This document shows positions 23,576 to 33,706 of a stretch of DNA of 64,000 bases, piece after piece (position 1 is the stretch's first letter; each line of letters begins with the position of its first letter). The stretch comes from Takashimella koratensis (lineage: Eukaryota > Basidiomycota > Tremellomycetes > Trichosporonales > Tetragoniomycetaceae): the NCBI GenBank assembly GCA_003116875.1, contig BCKT01000016.1:570051-634050 (forward strand), written 5' to 3'. Made by a program: the position numbers and the translations under genes. The notes beneath the pieces were generated by a model. That model saw nothing but the letters and a program-made list of their open reading frames with translations. It had not been told where the DNA came from and ran no database searches.

Positions 23576-26251
23576 TTACGGCTCCCAATTCTGACTCGCT
23601 GGGAATTTCCAGGCCTTTGGTATGATCCGAGGTGGGAAACTGGGGTCTTTCTGATATGCAACAGAGAAATGATGTTCACCGCTACCCACGTGCTCCTCCA
23701 ACCCTGGTAGCTCGACGTGCGCGGTGGAGTTAGGCGGAACGACCACATCGACGGACAACGTGTCGCCTAGGATCTCCCATTGACAGGACAATCGGCCGTA
23801 GGGTGAGATGAACGAGGCGTTTGCAGATGTAATGGTACCTCCAGGCTGCGGCTTGACGAGGAACTCGCTCCATCCTGGTTTCGTCGGTGAAAGGCCGGCA
23901 ACGATGGAGTGCAAGAAGTGGCTGACCGAGCCCAATGCGTAGTGGTTGAAGCTTGTCATCTGCCCCGGGTTAATCGATCCGTCTGCAAGCATCGAGTCCC
24001 ATCGCTCCCAGACGGTCGTGGCACCCAACAAGATCGGGGACAGCCACGAAGGGGTATCACGCGACTGGAGCATTCGGTATGCGTGGTGGAGTTGTCCAGC
24101 TTTGGCCAGGGCGAGAAGGATAATCGGTGTCCCCGCAAAGCCAGTGGCCACCTTCCAATCGTCGTTCTCGACGAGCTCGGCAAGCCTTTCGGAGAAAATC
24201 TGTCGATAGTCTGTGAGGGCCGACCTCGATGGGAAGATCTGGAACTGAAGTAGGAGTGCGAGCGCCGTCTGGGTGTCGGACATGACTCGACCATTCGGAG
24301 TGACGTACTCGGAGTAGAATGCGTCGGTGAGTCGGTCGACTTGGTCACCATAGTACACTGCCTCGTCCTCTTTCCCGAGAGCCAAGGCAATCTTCTGCAT
24401 GACGCGCGTGGTGTGAATGAGGTAGGCGTCGGCGACGAAGATTGTATCGGTCGGCGCGTCGCCAGGACGATCGGGAGGAGCTTTTGGTGCCAGCCAATCA
24501 CTAAGCTGGGTACGAGCGGGATCCCACAGGCCAGTCTCAGCACTGCGAACGACGCCTCTCTTTAGCCAAAGCTCAGCAGAGTCGTATTGCTCGCGCAAGA
24601 CTTCGAGATCACCAGACGCCAGATACACATCCCAGGGTGTGAGGACGGCGGCATCTCCCCAAATGGCAAGAGGATGGTTGAATTCGTCGGTGAGGATATC
24701 CGGGACGGTGACAGGGACGACGGCCTTGTGCCGTACTTGCTCGACGTGCAGGTCTTTGAGCCAGCTCGCGAGAAATCCTGTCGAGTCGAATAAGAAGTTG
24801 AGCGTGGGGGCGAATACCTGGATATCGCCCGTCCATCCCAATCGTTCGTCTCGCTGCGGACAGTCGGTGGGAATCGAAATGGTGTTGCTGGTACTGCTCC
24901 AAATGACGTTCTCGTGAAGACGATTCACCAACTTGTGAGAGCACGAGAACGTGCCTGTCCGTTCCATAGACGAGTGGGTGACCAGGCCGACGAGATCCTT
25001 CAACGACATGTTGGGCCAGCCAGAAACCTCGACGTAGCGGAAGCCATGCGACGTGAATTTCGGGGTGTATCCAGTGACGTGACCGCCTAGCTTGATTTTA
25101 TCTGTCGCGGAAGCGGTACGTAGTGGGCGTGTCCCGAGCTCGCTGTGCTCCAAGACTTCGGCGTAGCGCAGGACTAGTTCGCCTGAAGCTGGAGGTGTGC
25201 CGGTGATCTGGACGAGGCCCGCAAAGTTTTGGCCAAAATCGAAGATTGTCTTCCCTTGCGGTGTCGTAATGATCTCGACGGGATTCAGACGCTTGACGAC
25301 GGTGACCGGGGGGGATTGGGTGGACACGAGGGTTGCTGAAGGAGATGGAAGGACCTCGACGGGGCTCCATTGAGGATTCGCTGATGTCGAAGAGGACCAT
25401 GTCTCATTATCAATGGTTGAGTCGTAGACCTCTCCGTCCAAAAGCTCTGAAAGCACTACGGCGCCATATGACCACGACCAGCTGTCGTCCGTCGCCAAAA
25501 CGACCTTGCCGTCTATGAAGAGCTGCGCAACCAAGGCAGGACGCTCGCCGTATAGATTACGCTGCCCCATCCAAGCCAAGCGACCCGCATACCATCCTTC
25601 CCCAACCCACGCTCCTAAGACGTTCGTTTGGCCGGCAGTGATTGAGTCGGTCACGTCGTATGTTCGGTACGCAATGTGGTCCTGGTAGGCGGTCCAACCA
25701 GGTTCGTAGAGATGATCACCAATGCGTTGGCCGTTGACGTAAGGTTCGTATAGGCCTAAGGCCGTGATATAGAGTCGAGCTGACTGAAATGAGGGGGGCG
25801 CACGAAAGGATGCACGAGTCCGGAATGGTCGCCGGGGGTCCGCTGATGGCTGCGGCTCGCAAGTGATCGGCTTGGCCACCCATTCGGTCGATTCCAGCAA
25901 TCCAGCTTCGATGGTGAGAGTCGCGACTTCTGTGGGATGTCGATCTGGGCTGGGGCCGAAACTGACGATAGAGATGTCGGCGATCTCGCATGAACGGAGT
26001 GGTTCATCTGGCCATGGGACGAGTACCGATGAGTGAGACTCGACATTGAATACACGCGGGCTGGGAGACGATGCCGACGAGGACGACTGGCTGGGTTGGT
26101 GACGAGCGATGGAAATCTGGTACCCGCTCTGGATCCAGCGGCTTGCGGTGGTATCGGTGAATCGCCAGCTGAGACGGGGCGATGCATGACCTATGCCAAT
26201 CGGGTCGGGGTAGTGCTCGCACTGAACGCGCTTGATGGAGACGGCGCTCAT
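23576..26251 (-). CDS. Alpha-L-rhamnosidase, GH78, intronless
   Basis: Glycoside hydrolase family 78 enzyme that removes terminal alpha-L-rhamnose from pectin fragments or flavonoid glycosides. One uninterrupted frame of 891 residues from ATG 26249-26251. The frame stays open to 26467 without family similarity, so the shorter start is preferred. Domain order is normal: N-terminal VQCEHYPDPIGI and SPRLSWRF region; carbohydrate-binding-like domain with ALGLYEPYVNGQRIGDHLYEPGW; (alpha/alpha)6 catalytic domain with IPTDCPQRDERLGWTGD, including the acid Glu; then ATTVWERWDSM and QMTSFNHYALGSV; C-terminal beta domain. No signal peptide was seen, so it may act inside the cell on imported glycosides. 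The lack of introns contrasts with almost every neighbour and suggests acquisition from bacteria. Confidence 0.93.
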   Translation of the reverse strand: MSAVSIKRVQCEHYPDPIGIGHASPRLSWRFTDTTASRWIQSGYQISIARHQPSQSSSSASSPSPRVFNVESHSSVLVPWPDEPLRSCEIADISIVSFGPSPDRHPTEVATLTIEAGLLESTEWVAKPITCEPQPSADPRRPFRTRASFRAPPSFQSARLYITALGLYEPYVNGQRIGDHLYEPGWTAYQDHIAYRTYDVTDSITAGQTNVLGAWVGEGWYAGRLAWMGQRNLYGERPALVAQLFIDGKVVLATDDSWSWSYGAVVLSELLDGEVYDSTIDNETWSSSTSANPQWSPVEVLPSPSATLVSTQSPPVTVVKRLNPVEIITTPQGKTIFDFGQNFAGLVQITGTPPASGELVLRYAEVLEHSELGTRPLRTASATDKIKLGGHVTGYTPKFTSHGFRYVEVSGWPNMSLKDLVGLVTHSSMERTGTFSCSHKLVNRLHENVIWSSTSNTISIPTDCPQRDERLGWTGDIQVFAPTLNFLFDSTGFLASWLKDLHVEQVRHKAVVPVTVPDILTDEFNHPLAIWGDAAVLTPWDVYLASGDLEVLREQYDSAELWLKRGVVRSAETGLWDPARTQLSDWLAPKAPPDRPGDAPTDTIFVADAYLIHTTRVMQKIALALGKEDEAVYYGDQVDRLTDAFYSEYVTPNGRVMSDTQTALALLLQFQIFPSRSALTDYRQIFSERLAELVENDDWKVATGFAGTPIILLALAKAGQLHHAYRMLQSRDTPSWLSPILLGATTVWERWDSMLADGSINPGQMTSFNHYALGSVSHFLHSIVAGLSPTKPGWSEFLVKPQPGGTITSANASFISPYGRLSCQWEILGDTLSVDVVVPPNSTAHVELPGLEEHVGSGEHHFSVAYQKDPSFPPRIIPKAWKFPASQNWEP

Positions 26252-26544
26252 CGCAGTAAAGTTGGGGATAGATGGAGGGGGACGAAGAGGGATGGACATT
26301 AAGAGGACATGATGCAACTTCAAGTCCCATGACCTGCTTGCGCGGGCCATGTTCACGCCGAAACACCGAGCAGCAACCTCGGAACCTCCGACGAAGACCA
26401 GCTCCGCCGCGATCTCGGCGCAGAGAGGGGACGTGTCGGAATGGATGCATCCACCGCTGTCACTCATGCATGCACCAGTATGTACAGCATTGCTTTAAAC
26501 TGGCCAAGGCGACAGTCGCATTGTCCATCATGGACGCCTTTCAT

Positions 26545-27830
26545 CTATCTGGGGAATGCCTTCATCATCCACTGCGCTATCTGGATGTCGTTCTTGGCAT
26601 CCGCAGGTGTCGTCTTGTACTCCTTGCCGCTAACGATGGCGTCGAACAGCCGTTTGTACTCAAACGAGTACGGATCAATGTAGGTGGGGCGGATGATCTC
26701 CTCAGAGTATTCGCCATCCCCAACACACTTCTGGACCTTGACAAGCGTCTCGAGACCGCGGATGAACGGACTGAGGTCAGCGCCAGCAATCGGTCTCGTT
26801 TCTTACGTCTGCTGTGATACCGTTATGCGCATATCGTCGGTGTAGACTTGAATGTGAGAATCAGATATCGAGACATCATCCACTCCCATCTCATCGTCAG
26901 CACAAGGGTTCCAAGAGTAGTCTCACCTCGTAGACGGCGCTGAACTCGCCAAAGTCGAACAATGCGTTGATCCAGTTGGAAAGATCTCCCCCACGGCGTG
27001 TCGCTGCCAGGCAGCGCGTCGGCATGCCCACAAGCTCCCTCATAGCCGAGAACCCATGGCTGCCAAGCCCACCCAGCAATCCCCAGGACATGATATCCTT
27101 GGTAGTCCCCGGGCGGCCAAGAACGGTCTCGATGTTGGTGGTTTTCCGCTTGGCCATGTCTTGAATGGCATCAGGGGGAAGATCGCGGAAATATTTGACA
27201 TTCATTGACGATTGCGAGGTGAAGTGGACGTTCTGAGGTGTCAGCATTGCTATGTCGCACTCACCTACCTTGGGGAAGATGTCTCTAACTCGCACATACT
27301 TGATGGGCTTGTTCTCGATCAGCTGCTTAACGCGTTCAAAGGCAGGAGCATATCGCCTCATATAGCCAATGAAAATGACGACGCTGTTGCGGACACGCGC
27401 AGCTTCGATCGCCTCAGCCTCGGCGATGGTCTGTGCCATCGGCTTCTCAAGCAGTACATGCTTCCCGGCATTGGCACACTCGATAGCGTGTTGGGCGTGA
27501 TATTGGTCTGCAGTGACGATGAAGACAAGGTCAATCTTGACTTTGTCGGTGGTAAGCATAGTTTGTCTTTAGAGTCAGCCATTGAAGAAACCATGCCTTG
27601 CTCACAGATCATAGTAGCACGCTGTTCGGGGAAATCCGAAGCGGTCCGCACAATGATTTGCAGACTCTTTCGATATATCGCAAAGCGCAACAATCTTGAA
27701 CAAGTGGTCATGGACCATGATCTCTGGGATCTAAGTGTCAGTACGGGGCACCCCTAAACCCCCTTACGTGGACGATTTGGCTCATCTCCGCACAACCTAG
27801 CACTGCGACATTCAGAATCTTGGACGACAT
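26545..27830 (-). CDS. Gfo/Idh/MocA-family NAD(P) oxidoreductase 1
   Basis: Sugar or polyol dehydrogenase-like protein with a Rossmann domain. The N-terminus MSSKILNVAVLGCAEMSQIVH carries a G-x-A-type nucleotide loop. Exon 2 adds HDHLFKIVALCDIS, exon 3 DLVFIVTADQYHAQHAI and the diagnostic HVLLEKPMAQT, followed by GYMRRYAPAFERVK. The C-terminal substrate domain includes WGLLGGLGSHGFSAM and ends DIQIAQWMMKAFPR. Six or seven exons fit. It is transcribed away from a second Gfo/Idh gene across a 366-base shared promoter. Inositol dehydrogenase, glucose-fructose oxidoreductase and rhamnose/galactose dehydrogenase all belong to this superfamily, so substrate is open. The second motif usually written D-x3-H is present only as SHGF. 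Confidence 0.78.
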
Positions 27831-28196
27831 CTTGCTATCGGTATCACTGGGTAGCTCAACGAGCTTGAGAGGTTGGGGGATTGGATGGAGAGACTTAGTT
27901 CTCCCACCGGCTTTTGTTGTCGGAAAGATCGGGGTTACCCCAACGGCCCCGCCGACTTCATATTATGCTTCAAACCGAGGATGTCGAATGATGACGAGTG
28001 AAATCCAAGACAAATCCGGTTTACTGATTTACTGATCGGACCTCTCAGACCGCTGAACCGGTGACAACGCGCCTAAGCGGTTTAGCAGACCATCGGATCA
28101 GTTTATCGGTTGACCATATGTCCGACATGGGAATGGACATCCGCCGCGGAGGGTTTAAAAGAGACACACAAGTGTCGCCCATGAACCCCACCAACA
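27831..28196. promoter_or_regulatory. Bidirectional promoter between two Gfo/Idh genes
   Basis: This 366-base interval lies between head-to-head dehydrogenase genes. It contains a tandem octamer TTTACTGA (28020-28035), a run of CGG/CCG triplets typical of Zn2Cys6 targets, the palindrome TCCGC-C-GCGGA at 28140-28150, and TTTAAAA at 28154-28160, 37 bases before the plus-strand ATG. Confidence 0.6.
28154..28160 (+). promoter_or_regulatory. TATA-like box, Gfo/Idh gene 2
   Basis: TTTAAAA lies immediately after the GC palindrome and 37 bases before the ATG. The leader would be very short. Confidence 0.35.
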
Positions 28197-29550
28197 ATGA
28201 CCACGTTCATCGCAAGATGGGGGTAAGACACACAGATAAGGAGGGTCTGACACCGCCCTCAGTATCATCGGAACTGGCTGGATTGCTTCAAAGTTTGTCG
28301 AAGACATCGGCCTGCAACGCGATGAAATCACCGATGTCGCGCACGCCGTCGTAGCTGTCGGCTCAAAAGATGCTGCACGTGCCGAGAAGTTCATCGAAGC
28401 ATACTGCTCAACCGGAGCCTCCGCGCAGCATCGTGGTCTATTCCAACATCGTCCAAAACCCGGAACATATGATGACGTACTCGAAAACCCAGTACGTAGA
28501 CCGCATTATGAAGCTGATCGAAGGATGTCGACATTGTATACATCGGAACACTTCATGCTTCCCATTACAACGATTGCAAAGCTGCGATAAAGGCTGGGAA
28601 GCATGTCCTCGTTGAGAAGCCCGCTGTCCTCAACGCTGCAGAATGGGAGTCTCTCGCCTCCCTTGCAGAATCGAAGCAAGTGTTCTTGATGGAAGGTAAG
28701 AGTTAGCTCACAGCGATTCTGATAACAGCCATGTGGAGTCGATTCCTACCTCTTGCGCAAAGCCTCGAAAAAGCACTGCACCAGGACAAGATCATCGGAG
28801 ACGTCAAGATAGTCAAAGCCGACTATGCCAACTTCTTCTACGACGGTGAGTAGAGAAAGACCCAACGCTCTGACCACACAGCTTGGCCTGATTCTCACCG
28901 AGTCTTCGATCGCCAGGCAGCCGGTGGGGCATGGATGGACATTGGCATCTATGTTCTGTTTCCCGCTCTATTAGCATTGTATCACGACCCTCGAAACGAA
29001 GGATCTCCACCTGAGAACCTCTCTGTCAATATGCTCTTCGGGCGCCCGGGCGTTGACATCACGACTACAGTGACCTTCAACTTCCCTAAGCTGATGGCTC
29101 AAGCAGTGCTTTGTACTAGCCGGGCTTGTGGGGCACAGAGAGATGAACGAGTTCAGATCATCGGGACCAAAGGGTGAGCCAGCGCTGAGAAGAGAGCTAA
29201 TGTCAGGGAAATCGTGATTCGAGATGGACCTAACCGAATGACGAAGATGACTATCAAGCGAGTGGATGGTGAACAAGATCCAGTGGCTTCAGAACGGACT
29301 TGGCTCCCGGACGAAGATATCACACAGGACTTTGCGGGGATGGGGCTACAGTGGGAAGCAGACAGTGTGGCGCGTTGCATTCAGAATGGATCGCTCCAAA
29401 ACCCTCTATGGCCTATCTCGGAAACCCTACTGGTTTTAAAGGTGGGACATGGTCAAGGTGGAGCACTAACGACAGATCAACGACTCAGTCCGAAAAAAGG
29501 GTGGGTACGTATACCCACCCGGTTTGGAGACGGTGGAGGGGAAAGAGTGA
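28197..29550 (+). CDS. Gfo/Idh/MocA-family dehydrogenase 2 (dihydrodiol/D-xylose dehydrogenase-like)
   Basis: NADP-linked dehydrogenase resembling mammalian dimeric dihydrodiol dehydrogenase and fungal D-xylose dehydrogenases. Exon 1 is only M-T-T-F-I-A-R-W and joins GIIGTGWIASKF, the nucleotide loop (G-x-G-x-I). Then come VVAVGSKDAARAEKF, DVDIVYIGTLHASHYND, GKHVLVEKPAVLN (the catalytic-Lys motif), MEAMWSRFLPL, and GGAWMDIGIYVLF in place of the family D-x-G-x-Y helix. The last exon ends VRKKGGYVYPPGLE, the usual family C-terminus. Seven or eight exons fit. It shares a promoter with the first Gfo/Idh gene and is convergent with the GIT1-like permease. The residue range between AYCSTGASAQ and TYDDVLENP is atypical and could hide a small splicing error. 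Confidence 0.8.
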
Positions 29551-29615
29551 ATGTAGCTTGTATTTGATGGATTAGAAAAGAAAGAGGTCAAAGGGACCAG
29601 CGAAAGGTATGAAAC

Positions 29616-29640
29616 CCGAGACGTCTCCCCGAGACGTCTT
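29616..29640. repeat. Tandem CCGAGACGTCT repeat
   Basis: Two copies of CCGAGACGTCT lie 14 bases apart, each ending in the palindrome AGACGTCT. They sit in the 102-base gap between two convergent genes. They could form alternative hairpins in either 3' UTR. Confidence 0.6.
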
Positions 29641-29652
29641 TTCTGAGGCCAA

Positions 29653-31747
29653 TTACTGCTTCTCAGCAGCCTCCATCAGATCGAACTTGTCCTGGTGACC
29701 GGTTTCGCCGTGCCAGCCGTTTGCCGCGAGGTACTCCGCGAACTTCTGGTCCTCCACTTCGAGGTCGCCGCTGATGTCATTGCGGACGAAGAAGAAGCAA
29801 ACAACCATGCCAATCAAACCGACGATAGCAGCCTGGGATTAGTGGAGAACTTGCAGATACTCACAGCGTAGAAAGTCGAGTTCGCCCCAAGGTTGTTGCG
29901 AAGGGGTTCAAAGACCTGAGTACCAATGATTGCACCAGCGCCACCGCACGCCGCGGAAAGTCCATAAAGCTTGGACCGAACGGGGGCTGATCGTCAACAA
30001 CGATCTTTGTGACAGAACTTACTAGCGTACGATTCCGTGCAGATCAGACCAAGCATGTCACCCTAAAGGTCAGATACCTGTCGGAGATCCAGTACTTACA
30101 GGTCCGACCTGGCCAGTGAACTGAAGAAGGCCATACAGAACCACTGTAATTTGTCAGTCTCTGTCGAAAGGCATTACTCACCGAAAGCGGGCACAGAGGT
30201 GCTGATCTTGGAGTAGCCCGCTCCGACAATGACGCCAATGACAATGTAGCCAAAGAATCCGACTTTTGGTCAGCCGGGAAATTATCCACAACTTACGGAC
30301 CATGGTGTTCCTGCGGCTCCAGAAGGGCTTGTTCACGAGGTAGGCACCGACGAAGCAGCCGGGAAGCGCGATAGTCCCTAGAAGACGGTCAACTCTGCAA
30401 CCTACACGAAAGTATCCGATACGCACCGAGAAGCAACTGCCATTCGGCGGTCTGCTTGACAAGCTCGTTGCCTGTGCTGTTGATGACGGAGGCGAGAATG
30501 ACACCAGAGAAGATGGAGGCAGGGAAGCTGCACGTGTCAGAAGGAATCGACGCGGATGACTTACGTGACAAAGTCGTACTGAGGGAGAGATGGTCAGTCT
30601 GAAGAAGAGCTACCGGGGAAAAAAACATTTTCTCCAACTTACCAAGAACCAAGCGACAGTGGTACCTGACATCAGCGAAGACTTGAGTGTGAACTCACCA
30701 ATCATCGTCTTCCAGTAGTACTTCACAGTCAAGACCCAGGGCACGTTGTATTTGATCTGTCGTCAGAATGTTTCACTTTACATGCTTACCGCGTGCTTCT
30801 TGTAGAGGGTGGAGTCGGTCATGCGTATACGGAAGATGAAGACGAGAAGAGCTGTGGTCAGCTGATGAGCAACATGAAAGACACTCACGAGGAATAATGC
30901 TGATTCCAAACATGGTACGCCACACGGTAGGGAGGTAGGCATGCGCAGATCCACCAGCCGCCGAGAAGACGATGAGGAAGAGAATGCACGCGAAGGGAGT
31001 ACCAAAGCAAAGCACAAAGTTGGTGACCATGATGAAGATGGAGGCACGCCACTTGCGGTACCTCTCGTCGGCACATTCAACGGCACTGCTGTCAGCTTTA
31101 AACAATGGAACAGGCTTACGAAGCGCTGCTCGCCGGGTACTCGCCCTTAATAGGTCAGCCAAGAAACTAATATCACACTTACGCCGACACCGACGCCAGT
31201 GATTCCACGAGAAATAGCTGACGTCAATAAATTTCACTCGATTGGACTCACTCATGAACCAGAAGAATCCCTGGATATTTCCACCCGCTCCGTGGGCCGC
31301 GGCAGTGAGAATCAAACCAACGACCGTGAAAGCGGTAGTGAGCGTAATAGCAGATTTACGACCAAAGCGGTCGGCGATGTATCCCACGCCAAGTTCACCA
31401 ATGAGCGCGCCAATACTACCAATCAGTAAATTTGATCTAATCTGTAGTCTTACAGGACAGCGTTGGACATGCGGGTGCTCCAGTCGCTGGTAAAGTCGAC
31501 AGGGTAGAGGATACCGAAGATGACGTTGGTCATGGTCACTAACTGTCAGCGCAATCCCTTCGTCGTACTTGCTGATGTTGTTTTGTAATCCATCTGAGAT
31601 TAGTGCGACTCCACAGCAAAGGACTGTCGTAAAGTCGCTGACGAGCTGACGCTTCGTAAGAGGCTTGGGAGGAAAGTGCGGACCATCGACACCCGGTGTG
31701 TCGACTCCAGGAGTCTCGAGGTCTTTCTCGCTCATGGGCTCGGACAT
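29653..31747 (-). CDS. MFS permease, GIT1-like (glycerophosphodiester/phosphate family)
   Basis: MFS transporter of the PHS/GIT branch. The N-terminus is acidic (MSEPMSEKDLETPGVD). Spliced blocks: SDGLQNNISKLVTMTNVIFG, YTSDWSTR-like DFTSDWSTRMSNAVLVG, IADRFGRKSAITLTTAF, FLPTVWR-like region, FRIRMTDSTLYKKHAIKYN, VLTVKYYWKTMIGTTVAWF, LYDFVTFPASIFSG, PGCFVGAYLVNK, and a C-terminal LEVEDQKFAEYLAANGW tail. The R-x-R-M-x-D-S-x-x-Y-K/R-x-H loop followed by a Y-W-K-x-x-x-G-T-x-x-x-W-F-L-Y-D helix is typical of GIT1-like permeases. About a dozen exons. A TATA box at 31807-31814 precedes the ATG by 60 bases. It is divergent from a PGC1-like phosphodiesterase. Phosphate or another organic anion could also be the cargo. 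Confidence 0.75.
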
Positions 31748-32682
31748 GTTGGAAATAGGCTGATGTCAGTGATGGCTGGGTGAAAAAGCAACTCGCGTTG
31801 CGCTGCTTATATATTGACTTCTCTCACTTTGCTCACCGGTCCGCAATTCTCAGCCGACATCTCCTCTCTCGACATTTGGCACTCGGCGGCGCGGTATCAT
31901 CTCCGGGCACCGGCAGAGGAGAAGAGAAGGCATGTCCTCTCAAGTCTTCCAAACGAACGTGACTGTGACCCACGAACGTTCCACAATGAACGTTTGTTTG
32001 ACATGATGGACAGCGAAGATCAAAGCATTTCTGAAGAAGTGAATTTTTGGAACTTAGCCGCCGGCTAGCCTCATATGACGAGGTCAAATGATGTGAAGCT
32101 CGCTTTGATTGGCTGATCTCGGTCATGACTGGATCATTTCATCAGTAGCACGTGCGGGCGTGCAGGTTGTGGCTGAGAACCAAGAAGTGGAAGAGCAGAT
32201 TCTCGTACTCAATACAACAGGAAGCAGCAAAACCGTGAGAAACATCGGACCGTTAGAGGCAACCGGAGCAACTCGCCTAGCGTCGAGGTGGAGGTCTGGC
32301 ATTTCCAGCATCGTTCCTCGGACGCCACAGCGTCAGTCCGAAATCCGAATCTCGGTCTTCCAAGCTCTCGAGCCCCGAGCCCCGAGCCCTGAGTAATCGC
32401 GCCACCAAGAGTGTGGAGAGCAGCTGGAGGCACAGGCGCAGACCCAGGAGGTACATTCTCGACACCGGCTTTCGTTTGCATACTGTATACCTTATTTCGC
32501 TCGAATATTAGCGTTCCAATCGCGGCGAAATGAGCTGAGAACGTGCCCGGACCGTGTTCACAAACGTGGGAACTGATCAACAACCAATCACAGCCTGGGA
32601 GAGTATCTGCAGAGACGTGTCATTGCATAAAGTTTGAAACTCTGAACGCACATTCCTTTTCTCACTTGCAACTGTTGTCAAG
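31748..32682. promoter_or_regulatory. Divergent promoter, GIT1-like permease and PGC1-like gene
   Basis: This 935-base interval has no coding signal. The permease side has the TATA box at 31807-31814. The plus-strand side lacks a clear TATA element. Near 32,359-32,392 there is a short degenerate CGAG/CCGAG-rich repeat. Confidence 0.5.
31807..31814 (-). promoter_or_regulatory. TATA box of GIT1-like permease
   Basis: The minus-strand sequence reads ATATATAA, 60 bases upstream of the ATG at 31747. Confidence 0.55.
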
Positions 32683-33688
32683 ATGGTTCAGTGCTGGAGC
32701 GAGAGTGTTGGGTACGTTGAGGAATAGGTCGTCGCTGACTATTGCCAGCCCGCTTGCGAGGTAAGCATTGCAGTTTACCAGGGCTCATTCCAGACTGCCT
32801 GAAAACACCCTCGAATCCTATGCTCTCGCCATCGAGCAAGGTAGCCAAGGGGTCGAATGCGATGTGAACGTCTCCAAAGGTGAGAGACAGTCACGGGGTC
32901 TACTAATAACAATAGATGACGAGATCGTCTTGATGCACGATGGGGCAGTAGACCGAACGACAAACGGCCACGGTCATATCAGTGAAATGTGCTACCATGG
33001 CGAGATCGACGAACTCAGAACTGAGCTGGGCCTTCGCGTTCCGACGTTTGAGCAATTTGTCGCAATGATGATGCTTCCACAGAATCGACACGTGTCGATC
33101 AACGTCGACGTCAAGCCAACAAACGACCCCGAACGATTGTTCCGACTAATTCACAACACCCTGGCCGTGCACGACGACTATCTGGTGGAGCTGGGTCCAC
33201 GAGTGGTTCTTGGTGTTTGGGACAAGCGGTTCATTGGCCCGGCTCGCAAGTACCTTGGTTACTGCACCCTTACTCACCTCGGCATGTCGCCGAAAGTGGC
33301 CCAAGAGTTCTGGGAGTGTGACGGCTTTAGTCTATACTACTCCTCGCTCAGGCAGGATCCCGCTTTCGTACAAAAGTGCAAACTAGCTGGAAAAACTCTG
33401 ATCGTGTGGGTTCCTAATACGCACGACGAGATGCTACAAACATTGCAGTGGGGGGTGGATGTAGTGATCACTGAAAATGTTGGGGATTTTCTGGCGATTA
33501 GAAAACGATTTGAATGTAAGTTTTACCTTGAAGTTGGCTGATTTCAAGTGGACCCAAACATCAAGCCTTCGTGCAGCTGGCTCTGGCGTACATGCGTGCA
33601 TATCTGGCACATAATGGCGGCTCGCCAGGCAGAAGCATTGCAGAAGAAAATGTTGCAAGGTGGTGGAGACGTGGAAGCATTCCTCTGA
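32683..33688 (+). CDS. PGC1: PGC1-like phosphatidylglycerol phospholipase C homolog, first catalytic His missing
   Basis: GDPD-superfamily protein matching fungal Pgc1, which hydrolyses phosphatidylglycerol. The start M-V-Q-C-W matches the usual Pgc1 N-terminus. From exon 2 the match is good: RLPENTLESYALAIEQG, VECDVNVSK, DDEIVLMHDGAVDRTTNG, INVDVKPTNDPERLFRLIH, VVLGVWDKRFIGPARKYL, FSLYYSSL, and KTLIVWVPNTHDEMLQ. The E-x-D and H-D catalytic elements are present. However, the H-R-G that should follow C-W is absent: exon 1 reads CWSESVG and joins AHSRLPENT across a 70-base intron (32712-32781). An alternative two-intron model with a 21-base intron does not restore it. The last exon ends in a Trp/His-rich segment and a basic tail. 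The 3' end is 18 bases from the convergent dehydrogenase. The protein may be inactive or the gene degenerating. Confidence 0.72.
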
Positions 33689-33706
33689 TACTTGTACATG
33701 CACCCT

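Noticed and set aside
26252..26467. N-terminal 72-residue extension of the GH78 frame
   Set aside because: The frame is open, but the sequence lacks family similarity, and the conserved protein begins naturally at the Met at 26251.
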